47,323 bases of DNA, taken from NCBI RefSeq assembly GCF_009908195.1, contig NZ_JAAAHS010000013.1:1-47323 (forward strand), read 5' to 3'. Origin of the DNA: Streptomyces boluensis (GTDB taxonomy: Bacteria; Actinomycetota; Actinomycetes; Streptomycetales; Streptomycetaceae). A program made the position numbers and the translations under genes. A model generated the notes under the pieces. It was given only the letters and a program-made list of their open reading frames with translations, made no database searches and was not told where the DNA came from. Below, in pieces: positions 41,007 to 47,323 of the stretch (its first letter is position 1; each line of letters begins with the position of its first letter).

Positions 41007-43535
41007 CTACTGACCGCGCTGCCAGGCTAAGAGGCCCCAGAGGTAGTGGCGGGCGCGGGCAGTCTCGTGATGTTCGCTGCCAAGGAGACGCTCCCGGTCG
41101 GCCAGGACGCCTTCCGCCAGAGTGATGGCCTCCGTGATGCGCCCCGCGTCCGCGTAGGAGGTTGCGAGGTTGGCACGGACGTGGAGGGTGTCGAGGTGCG
41201 TGGGGCCGAGGAACCGTTCGCAGTCGGCCAGAACGCTTTCCTCCAGCGTGATGGCGTCCGCAGTACGCCCAGCCTGGTCGTAGTAGAGGGCGAGCTGATT
41301 GCGGGTGCGGAGGGTTTCGACGTGTGTGGGGCCGAGGAACCCTTCTCGTTCGGCCAGGACGTTTTCTGTCAGCGCGATGGCCTCCGTGATGCGCCCCACC
41401 TGGCTGTAGGCGGAGGCGAGGGTGGCTCGGCTGAGGAGGGTGTCGTGATGTGTGGGGCCGAGGAAGCGTTCTCGGTCGGCCAGAACGTTTTCCGTCAGAG
41501 TGATGGCCTCCGCGGTGCGCCCCGCGTCCCCGTAGGCGGCTGCGAGGTTGGCACGGACGCGGAGGGTGTCGGGGTGTGTGGGGCCAAGTAGCCGTTCTCG
41601 TGCAGCCAGGACGTTTTCCGTCAGAGTGATGGCCTTCGTGATGCGCCCCGCCTGGCTGTAGGCGAATCCCAGGCTTTCACGGGCGGTGAGAGTGTCGGGG
41701 TGCGTGGGGCCGAGGCGCCGTCTGCGGACGGCCAGGATGCTTTTCGCCAGGGTGACGGCCTCCGTGATGCGCCCCGTGTCCGCGTAACGGGTGACGAGGT
41801 CCGCGCGGAACCTGAGAGTGTCGTGGTGTTCGGGGCCGAGAAGTCGTTCGCAGTCGGCTACGACGCGTTCCGTCAGGGTGATGGCCTCCGTGCTGCCCCT
41901 GTAGAGATTGGCGAGGTTGGCGCAGGCGCGGAGGGTGCCGGAGTGCTCCGGACCGAGAATTGCGCGGCTGGTGACCGAAAGGCGCTTCCAGTATGCGATG
42001 GCCGTCGCCATCAGGCCGGTGCAGACCCAGCTGCTTCCGGCATGGAACAGAATCTCGTGGGCTTCCGGCCGCCAGAGGTGTTCACCGGTGTTCTGGTGGA
42101 GCTGGTCGATGTTGCTGCGCAGGGCGGAGGCCAGGGCGGGGTGGAGGTGATCAGGGTCGGGCCAGATGTCCAGGAGCGCATCGGCAGCCGCCTGTGCAAG
42201 GGCGCGAAGGGCGTCGTCCCCGAGGGGCTCGCGGGTGGCGCGGGCGGTGAGTGCGTGGACGCGTACGGCGTGGGGGGCTTGGCGCCGGTCGATGCCGATC
42301 AGCGCGTACCGGTGCAGGACACGCAGCACCGCCTCGGCCTGTTCGGCGGTGACGGGTTCGGACCGATGCGCGCCGTCCGGAGCGGGGGCCCGTTGTTCCG
42401 TGAGGTAGGTCAGGACGGCCGGGGTCTTCCACAGGACGTGGGGGTGTCCAGCGGGGTCCAGGAGTGCGGCGAGGCGGAGGGCGGGTCGGGCGAGGCCGAC
42501 GGGCTCGGTGTGCTGGGCGACGTCGAGGGAGAGCAGCAAGGTGGTGGCGATTTGGCGTCCGTAACCCTCGGCATCGGCCTCTTCGGGGAGGAGCTGTTCG
42601 AGGGGACGGGTGCTGTCGTTGAAGAGGGCCAGGTACCGCGCGCAGGTGAGGTCCTGGTTGAGCATGTAGGCGGCGGCGTGCCCGAGCGCCAGCGGCAGAC
42701 ACCCGAGAGCGGCGGCCAAGTCGTCGAGGCCGTCGTCAAGAAGATGCTCGGCGCCGTCTTCGGTCAGGCGGGTACGGAGGTAGGCGGCGGCCTCGTCCGG
42801 CGTGTAGACGTCGACCTGGATACGGCGTCGCCCGTTACCCGTTAGGCGTGCGTCGTGGATGCGGGTGGTGGCCAGCACCCATCCGGTACCTGTCCGGCTG
42901 GACGGCCACCAGTCCTTCATGCCCGCCGGGTCGGTGACGTCGTCGAGGACCACGAGCCACCGGCGGTCCGTGGTGGCAAGCCACGACAGCAACGCACGCG
43001 CGTCCCGCTCGGGATCCTCGCCGGTCGCGCCCGGCGCGGAGACGAGAGCGGCTGCCTGTGCGTAGAGCGCGACGACCTGCTGCACCTCGCCCGCGTTCGC
43101 CCACACCACCAGGTCCGTGCCCGCGCGGATCGCCTCGTCGGCGTAGGAGGCGGCAAGCTGGGACTTGCCCACCCCGCCACCACCGGACAGGACCTGCGTC
43201 AGCACCGCCGCAGCCCTCTGCCCACGCGCGGCGTCGATCTGCTCCCGTAGTGCCGCACGTGGCTGGAACGCCGTGGCGAGGCCGGGGACGATGCCGATTT
43301 CGAGCGGCCACGTCACCTCACGGGCGGTCAGGTGGACGTGCGTCTGCCGGTAGACGTTCACCTGGCTGTCGGGGCCTATCGCGTTGTAGGACGCGTCCCC
43401 GCCCGCCGCCACACCACCGTCCCCGGCCACTATCCGCTCAGGCCCCCCGGAGGCTTGCCGGGCGGCGAGAGCCGGCCCCTCCGTGGTTCCAGAGGTCGCC
43501 TCGTCGCCCCGGCGCCGCCGCCAACGGGGGCTCAT
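41007..43535 (-). CDS. NB-ARC/TPR NLR-like signalling ATPase
   Basis: An 842-residue STAND protein. Residues 35-57 hold a Gly/Ala/Asn motif (IVAGxxG, then AAxGDxxxNAxGxxS) shared with the small protein encoded just upstream. NB-ARC follows: Walker A GGGGVGKS (118-125), Walker B WLVVLDD (193-199), sensor LATTR (221-225) and winged-helix region to about 500. Residues 528-842 are seven 42-residue kinesin-light-chain-type TPRs (LGPxHxDTL...) plus a partial eighth; the first is shortened by four residues. Such proteins sense a trigger through the repeats, oligomerise and signal through the N-terminus, often in phage defence. ATG 43533-43535 overlaps the small gene's stop by ATGA. Confidence 0.88.
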   Translation of the reverse strand: MSPRWRRRRGDEATSGTTEGPALAARQASGGPERIVAGDGGVAAGGDASYNAIGPDSQVNVYRQTHVHLTAREVTWPLEIGIVPGLATAFQPRAALREQIDAARGQRAAAVLTQVLSGGGGVGKSQLAASYADEAIRAGTDLVVWANAGEVQQVVALYAQAAALVSAPGATGEDPERDARALLSWLATTDRRWLVVLDDVTDPAGMKDWWPSSRTGTGWVLATTRIHDARLTGNGRRRIQVDVYTPDEAAAYLRTRLTEDGAEHLLDDGLDDLAAALGCLPLALGHAAAYMLNQDLTCARYLALFNDSTRPLEQLLPEEADAEGYGRQIATTLLLSLDVAQHTEPVGLARPALRLAALLDPAGHPHVLWKTPAVLTYLTEQRAPAPDGAHRSEPVTAEQAEAVLRVLHRYALIGIDRRQAPHAVRVHALTARATREPLGDDALRALAQAAADALLDIWPDPDHLHPALASALRSNIDQLHQNTGEHLWRPEAHEILFHAGSSWVCTGLMATAIAYWKRLSVTSRAILGPEHSGTLRACANLANLYRGSTEAITLTERVVADCERLLGPEHHDTLRFRADLVTRYADTGRITEAVTLAKSILAVRRRRLGPTHPDTLTARESLGFAYSQAGRITKAITLTENVLAARERLLGPTHPDTLRVRANLAAAYGDAGRTAEAITLTENVLADRERFLGPTHHDTLLSRATLASAYSQVGRITEAIALTENVLAEREGFLGPTHVETLRTRNQLALYYDQAGRTADAITLEESVLADCERFLGPTHLDTLHVRANLATSYADAGRITEAITLAEGVLADRERLLGSEHHETARARHYLWGLLAWQRGQ
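41010..41954. repeat. 126-bp tandem repeats encoding TPR units
   Basis: Seven units of about 126 bp and a partial one, highly similar at DNA level, encode the TPR domain. The similarity suggests recent expansion or ongoing gene conversion, and makes this stretch prone to assembly error. Confidence 0.85.
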
Positions 43536-43687
43536 CGGCGTTCGCTGCCGTCGCCGAGGGCGTTGTCCCTCACGTCCCCGGCGGCGGCGATCCCGTCCCG
43601 CCCGGCCACGATCAATCCCACCGAGGCCCGTCCCGCCACGACGGCGACGATCCACGCGGTGGCGCGCGCAGCCCCCGAAACAGCCAT
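43532..43687 (-). CDS. 51-residue protein sharing a motif with the NLR
   Basis: MAVSGAARATAWIVAVVAGR is followed by ASVGLIVAG and a hydrophilic tail ending in GDGSERR. Residues 26-48 match NLR residues 35-57 at 13 of 23 positions (IVAGxxG, AAxGDxxxNAxGxxS). The N-terminal half is hydrophobic enough to enter or cross a membrane. GGAAGGA eight bases before ATG 43685-43687 is a strong ribosome binding site, and the stop overlaps the NLR start, so both are made together. The layout of a small effector with a C-terminal motif and an NLR with the same motif at its N-terminus is that of bacterial amyloid-type (BASS) signalling pairs. That this is one is inference. Confidence 0.65.
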   Translation of the reverse strand: MAVSGAARATAWIVAVVAGRASVGLIVAGRDGIAAAGDVRDNALGDGSERR

Positions 43688-43974
43688 AGCCCGATCCTTC
43701 CCCCAAACCCCGCTAGCAATCGAGTAGTTGACGATAACGCTAGACATGGCCCGCAGGCGGAAACCTTGCCAAGCGCCGCCAAAGGACGCACCAGCGCGCG
43801 AGCCCGCGCAAGCTTCAGGTGGCCACGCGCTCGCCGGTACGGGCGACACCCAACATGCGCCCCAAAGGACAGGGAGAGAAGTTCCGAGGAGGCCGTCCGC
43901 GCGGAATGCCAAGCCCTTCAACAACTGGCGGAGACGGTGCCCCGGAAATGACTGGCGTACGACTCGCGCGCGGC

Positions 43975-44110
43975 ATGGGTACCGTCTTCAAAAGGTGCGC
44001 ATGCCCCCGCCAGGCGAGATGCCCGCACAACTGCACCGTCCGCTACCGGGATCAGACCGGTCGGCAACGCGAGGAAAGCGGATACACCACCCAACAGACC
44101 GTCCGAGATC
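43975..44110 (+). pseudogene. N-terminal remnant of a tyrosine recombinase (integrase)
   Basis: ATG 43975 opens MGTVFKRCACPRQARCPHNC and TVRYRDQTGRQREESGYTTQ, the Cys-rich arm-binding start typical of integrases from Streptomyces integrative elements. About 45 codons on, near 44110, the similarity ends where an oppositely transcribed secreted-protein gene begins, so the catalytic domain is lost. Upstream, a frame ending EEAVRAECQALQQLAETVPR and a stop that overlaps a codon near 43948 may be the tail of the element's preceding gene. Confidence 0.7.
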
Positions 44111-44399
44111 GGACCTCGGCGGGTACCTCGAAGGTCTGGTTCTGCCGGCTGCGCACCTGGAGTTGGTTGGTCTTCGTCGTGAACCGCAGGCGCTTCTTGT
44201 GCATCGTCACCTCCCCCTGGAGGTTCTTCATGCCGAAGTACAGGGTGTCAACGTCCCGGCCGTCGAGGGTCCAATCGTGCTTGGTGGGGGCGTGCTCTCC
44301 TTTGAAGGTCTGGGGATCGGCGGCCTGGGCCGGAATGGCGGTCAGCGGGACAAGGACAGCGAGAGCGGCGGCGAGGCCGCCCCTGATGTTCTTGATCAC
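44052..44399 (-). pseudogene. small secreted protein, 3' end lost at the integrase junction
   Basis: GTG 44397-44399 starts a Sec-signal (IKNIRGGLAAALAVLVPLTA, cut after AQA), then a domain with DGRDVDTLYFGMKNLQGEVT and KKRLRFTTKTNQLQVRS. From about 44110 the frame is simply the antisense of the integrase remnant, so the original C-terminus is missing. The LQGEVTMHKK segment matches LRGEVMMQPK of the neighbouring secreted protein at 44605, making them paralogues in tandem. Function unknown. Confidence 0.55.
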
Positions 44400-44604
44400 C
44401 TGTCGGTGAACCTCAAGATCTGCTGAGCGTTGTAGGACGTTGCGCGCGGAATCCCTCGATCGGCAGCAACTCCCTGAACAGGAACGAAAGTGCCGCCAGC
44501 ACGCGCACCGAACTCCGCTGGGCCCGCCCCGGAGCACCGTCCGGCGAGGTGCATTGCCGGGCATCGGGGCCCAGGCGGGAAACTCGACAAAGGCCCCAGT
44601 CGAC

Positions 44605-44979
44605 TCACCCGTGGGTTGCGAGAGCGTAGAAAGGCGCGTGCCCGTCTGCGGTGAACACCGCGGCCTTGGGCTGCATCATCACTTCGCCCCGAAGGTCCTT
44701 TGCGCTGGAGTGCAGCCGATCCGGGTCCGTGTCCGACGCCTCGCGATCGGTCAGCAGGATCGAGCCATCGCAACCCTGAACGAAGCAGTCATGGAAGTGC
44801 AGTCGAGACGTGGGCCCCTTCGGGGTGGCACACGTGAGGATGATGTCGCCGTCAGTCGTCGTCCCGAACGTCGCGCAGCTCAACGGCGGCTCATCCTGGG
44901 CTTGGGCAGGCGTAGCAAGGAGCCCGCCAAGGATCGCCGCGGCGCTCACGGCCGCCACACGGAAGGTCATCGTGTTCAT
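44605..44979 (-). CDS. small secreted protein with a plant class III peroxidase distal-haem signature
   Basis: A 124-residue protein with a clear signal peptide (MTFRVAAVSAAAILGGLLAT, cut near AQA). Residues 59-76 read RLHFHDCFVQGCDGSILL, the distal helix and calcium site of class III plant peroxidases: distal Arg59 and His63, calcium ligands Asp64, Asp71 and Ser73, and the Cys65-Cys70 pair. There is no proximal-His helix and the chain is about one third of a peroxidase, so haem catalysis as a monomer is unlikely. The C-terminal part (LRGEVMMQPKAAVFTADG) is shared with the neighbouring secreted protein. Cys35 and Cys50 could form a second disulfide. What it does is unknown. Confidence 0.7.
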   Translation of the reverse strand: MNTMTFRVAAVSAAAILGGLLATPAQAQDEPPLSCATFGTTTDGDIILTCATPKGPTSRLHFHDCFVQGCDGSILLTDREASDTDPDRLHSSAKDLRGEVMMQPKAAVFTADGHAPFYALATHG

Positions 44980-45021
44980 GCAGTGATGATCAAGAGCATT
45001 GGTACGCGTTGTGGCCGACAC

Positions 45022-45450
45022 ACTCCGGCTTTGCCCATACGGCCGAGTTCGTCAGCCGACCTGCCCCACGTCGAGGACGCGAGCAGCCCGCTGAGCAGCA
45101 CGTACACCGCCCACGGTGATGTCCTTGGCCGTCCTTGAAACCGCCTTCGATGCCCGCGAGGGCTCCTCTCGGTGAGGCGCCGGCCCACGGCTGGGCCCGC
45201 GCAGTCGTCCTCCAACGTCCCGAACGCTCTGGCCCGGCATCGGAGCAGCACTCGGTGCGCGGCGACCGAGCGAGCGCAACAGTGCTGTTCGCAGTGGAGC
45301 CCGGACCAGCTCGGCGAACCCGCTGCGGGCGGTCCTGGATCCGGCTCCTGGGTTGCCACAGCAGCGGCTCCGGTTCGCAACTCCCGCCAGGGGAAAGGAT
45401 CAGGAGCCGGGGCCGCGGGCCACGGCCGGCGCACGCGTGCGCACCACGGC
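45022..45450. other. no firm gene; possible minus-strand fragment
   Basis: About 430 bases without a convincing gene. A minus-strand frame ending at 45052 (SRASKAVSRTAKDITVGGVR and a short tail) looks partly coding but has no clear start. The promoter for the secreted peroxidase-like protein should be near the left end of this stretch. Confidence 0.35.
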
Positions 45451-45745
45451 ATGAACAAGAGACGAGTACGCACGGCGCAGGACACCGTGAAGCGGTTCGA
45501 GGGCGAGAAGGGCTTCGGCTTCAACTCCCCCGGACGAGGGAGGCGCCTACGACTTCGTCCACTCCTCCACGGTCGTCGGCAGCGGCTTCAGCAACCTGGA
45601 GGGGAACCAGCGGGTCGAGTTCGAGATCCCTCAGCGTGCCCGTGAGCCGCAGGCGGACCAGGTCCGCGCCTTGCAGCAGGAGGGACCAGACGTCCCTCGT
45701 ACGCACACCTCAAACGCCACCACTACTGGAGGAACCGCACCATGA
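45451..45745 (+). pseudogene. cold-shock-domain protein, frameshifted
   Basis: ATG 45451 begins a cold-shock domain with DTVKRFEGEKGFGFNSP (RNP1 KGFGF kept, the usual Trp of VKWF is Arg). One extra G in the run near 45530-45534 shifts the frame; the domain continues as DEGGAYDFVHSSTVVGSGFS and NLEGNQRVEFEIPQ in another frame. The shifted frame runs to TGA 45743-45745, overlapping the next gene's ATG. A single-base error in the C/G run could also explain this. Confidence 0.75.
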
Positions 45746-46497
45746 GCATTCCGCACCGCCTGATCGGATCCGGCGACCACAAGGTCCTGGTGCTCCACGA
45801 CTGGTTCGGCACCAGTGCAGGCTGGGGCTCCTTCCTGGACTACCTGGACGGCGACACCTTCAGCTACGCCTTCCTGGACTACCGCGGCTACGGCAACCGC
45901 ACGGACATCACCGGCAGTTACACGCTCGCCGAGATCGCAGACGACACCCTCGCCCTGGCCGACGAGCTCGGCTGGGAGCGGTTCTCCCTCGTCGGCCACT
46001 CCATGGGCGGCAAGGCCATCCAGCAGGTCCTGGCCGAGGCCCCCGACCGGGTGCGCAAGATGGTCGGTCTCGCGCCCGTCCCCGCCGGGGCATACCCGCT
46101 GGACACCGACGGCGAGGCGCTCTTCTACGGCGCCGCCCAGGACCGCGACAAGCGACTGGCCATCATTGACCTGGTCACCGGGCAGCGGGCGAGCCGGGTA
46201 TGGGTCGACCTGATGGTCGACCGCTCCCTTGAACTGTCGACGCGTGAGGCGTTCGGCGGCTATGTCAAGGACTGGGTCACCGCCGACCTCACCGACCGGA
46301 TCGCCGGCAACCCGGTCCCGGTCAAGGTCATCGTCGGCGAGCACGATCTCGCCCTCACGGCCGACGTGATGCGCGGAACCTGGCTCGCCCACTATCCGAA
46401 CGCGGATCTGGAGGAGATCGCCAACAGCGGCCACTACCCGATGCACGAGACCCCGGTGGCGCTGGCAACCTCGCTCGAAATGTTCCTGCGCACCTGA
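45742..46497 (+). CDS. alpha/beta hydrolase
   Basis: A 251-residue serine hydrolase of the alpha/beta fold. HDWFGT forms the oxyanion region, GHSMGG (near residue 89) carries the nucleophile, GEHD near 201 the Asp and SGHYPMHE near 233 the His. No signal peptide, so cytoplasmic. The substrate is unknown. ATG 45742 has GGAGGAA upstream within the cold-shock relic and overlaps its stop, suggesting the pair was once translationally coupled. Confidence 0.92.
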   Translation: MSIPHRLIGSGDHKVLVLHDWFGTSAGWGSFLDYLDGDTFSYAFLDYRGYGNRTDITGSYTLAEIADDTLALADELGWERFSLVGHSMGGKAIQQVLAEAPDRVRKMVGLAPVPAGAYPLDTDGEALFYGAAQDRDKRLAIIDLVTGQRASRVWVDLMVDRSLELSTREAFGGYVKDWVTADLTDRIAGNPVPVKVIVGEHDLALTADVMRGTWLAHYPNADLEEIANSGHYPMHETPVALATSLEMFLRT

Positions 46498-46862
46498 ACC
46501 CGGCTGATCAGCGGGCCAGTTCAGGACATGCCCGATCCGTCGGCACGGCGGCGGCCTACCCGGCCGTCGAGTCAACGCGTCAGGCCAGGAGTGGAGCCGC
46601 TGAGCGGAGCCGATGACCGGTGGTGTGGCGGCCGGGGTGTCGTGGCCGAGGTTCAGGACCGCACGGCGGGGTTCCCTGACGGTTAAGCGGCGTGACGCGA
46701 TGGGCGGTGACATCACGGCCGTTGGTGGACGTACATACCGGATTGAGGGAGGGAGACGTCGCCACGACATCACCAGGCCCACCGCCGGCTGACGAAGTGA
46801 CAGGCCACGTCTGACCTGCCGCCGCCTGAAGCCCCTCGTATCCGCACCGCACACAGGCACCG
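46498..46862. other. no gene recognised
   Basis: About 365 bases after the hydrolase. A 31-codon frame from GTG near 46592 (SGADDRWCGGRGVVAEVQD) ends at a TAA near 46686; it is too short and unsupported to call. Nothing else stands out. Confidence 0.35.
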
Positions 46863-47045
46863 GCCGCACGGCGAGCTCGTGAACCATGGAACGACGAGGG
46901 CTTCGACGGCAAAGTCGTCGGAGCCCTCGTTTCCATGTCCGGGCGCCGCGGAGAATGCGATGTGGGTCGAGGCCGAGAAGGCCGACACCGCAATCGAAGC
47001 GAACTACGCGAGGGAAGGTACATCGATCCGACTGCAGGCAAGTAG
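46863..47045 (+). pseudogene. frameshifted fragment of an unknown protein
   Basis: Protein-like segments alternate between two frames: PWNDEGFDGKVVGALVSMS, then AENAMWVEAEKADTAIEANY in the next frame, and finally GRYIDPTAGK followed by TAG 47043-47045 back in the first. Two compensating indels would join them into one chain. I do not recognise the family. A terminator follows. Confidence 0.35.
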
Positions 47046-47089
47046 GCCCTCAGGACGTTCGCGGCTGGCCTTAAAGCTGACGCACCCGC

Positions 47090-47120
47090 CCTGGGACAGC
47101 GGCGAGGCCGCTGTCCCAGG
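47090..47120. terminator. strong bidirectional terminator
   Basis: A perfect 14-bp stem (CCTGGGACAGCGGC and complement) with a three-base loop, followed on the plus strand by CTCCTTT. It serves the fragment ending at 47045 and the minus-strand frame ending at 47158. Confidence 0.75.
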
Positions 47121-47157
47121 CTCCTTTGCGGTGCGACGCCGACATACTGAGTGCGAT

Positions 47158-47322
47158 TTACAACCAGCTGCCCGAACACGGGTAGCCGCCGCACGTCGAT
47201 CGGGACTGCTGGATAAGTTGCTCGCCCTGCAAGATGAGCTGCTCTCCGGTGTCCTCAAGCTTCTGACCGGCTTCCCTTTCTTCCTCGGACACGGTCTGGC
47301 CACTGCCGGGGTTGGGCGGGGT
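47158..47322 (-). CDS. partial ORF with RiPP-like Cys-rich tail
   Basis: The frame enters from the right edge and runs 54 codons to TAA 47158-47160. The acidic, helical part SEEEREAGQKLEDTGEQLIL and GEQLIQQSRS leads into a short C-terminal tail TCGGYPCSGSWL. An acidic helical leader with a small Gly/Cys/Ser core is the usual shape of a ribosomal peptide precursor, but it could also be the tail of an ordinary small protein. The start and any modifying enzymes lie outside the window. The hairpin at 47090-47120 is its terminator. Confidence 0.55.
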   Translation of the reverse strand, partial: TPPNPGSGQTVSEEEREAGQKLEDTGEQLILQGEQLIQQSRSTCGGYPCSGSWL

Positions 47323-47323
47323 G

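Noticed and set aside
41010..41954. Regular repeats that could suggest a CRISPR array or satellite
   Set aside because: The period is 126 bp, without distinct spacers, and the units translate as 42-residue TPRs.
41700..42845. Plus-strand open frame of 381 codons opposite the NLR gene
   Set aside because: It is the antisense of the NB-ARC/TPR coding sequence, with repeats that merely mirror the TPR DNA. No ribosome binding site or domain.
44605..44979. A complete haem peroxidase gene
   Set aside because: Only the distal helix signature is present. The chain is 124 residues and has no proximal histidine helix, so peroxidase was not given as the product.

Overview
The window is high-GC DNA with codon third positions almost always G or C. 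The gene types (SnoaL-fused ECF sigma factor, DUF5994 proteins, SAV_915 protein, NB-ARC/TPR protein, graspetide cluster, Tat-type secreted hydrolases) point to a Streptomyces or close relative. The many frameshifted relics, transposase and integrase remnants and tandem repeats suggest accessory, probably chromosome-arm, sequence. No rRNA, tRNA or CRISPR was seen.

1-8.7 kb: a hypothetical protein; an ECF sigma factor divergent from an NAD(P)-binding reductase; a dead IS630-family transposase; two divergent DUF5994 genes with small companions; a frameshifted PRC-barrel gene; and unrecognised or decayed reading frames. 8.7-13.7 kb: an FAD-dependent lactone/alditol oxidase and a PLP-dependent deaminase/aldolase with a 30-residue reading frame wedged between them, divergent from a LysR regulator and an MFS transporter. 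13.7-17.9 kb: a secreted neutral ceramidase followed by a secreted fusion of an SGNH hydrolase with a sphingomyelinase C, together a sphingolipid-degrading pair. 18-20.5 kb: an inverted-repeat-bounded small reading frame, an MFS relic, and a two-gene graspetide (ATP-grasp RiPP) cluster.

21-37.9 kb is a fructan/sucrose utilisation island in two modules. Module A has a secreted levanase divergent from a fructose-type ABC transporter (binding protein, permease, ATPase) and a LacI regulator. Its intergenic region carries two mirror-image promoters, each followed by a pair of LacI-type operators. Module B has a LacI regulator, a CUT1 ABC transporter (binding protein, two permeases) and a cytoplasmic GH32 enzyme, divergent from a secreted LamG-GH32 protein that carries Glu where the family has its nucleophile Asp. 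Extracellular fructan would be cut by the two secreted GH32 enzymes, fructose taken up by module A, and sucrose or short fructo-oligosaccharides imported and cut inside by module B.

38-47.3 kb: kdpB and amino-acid-permease relics around a SAV_915/diaminopimelate decarboxylase pair; an NLR-like NB-ARC/TPR protein coupled to a 51-residue protein whose C-terminus repeats a motif found at the NLR N-terminus; an integrase remnant; two small secreted proteins, one carrying a perfect plant class III peroxidase distal-haem signature; a frameshifted cold-shock gene overlapping an alpha/beta hydrolase; and at the right edge a partial reading frame ending in a short Cys/Gly-rich tail resembling a RiPP core.

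The strongest leads for undescribed biology are the NLR/small-protein pair sharing a motif, the secreted protein with the plant-peroxidase signature, and the graspetide cluster with its Asp/Ser/Thr core and upstream palindrome. All assignments come from reading the sequence; no database search was run.
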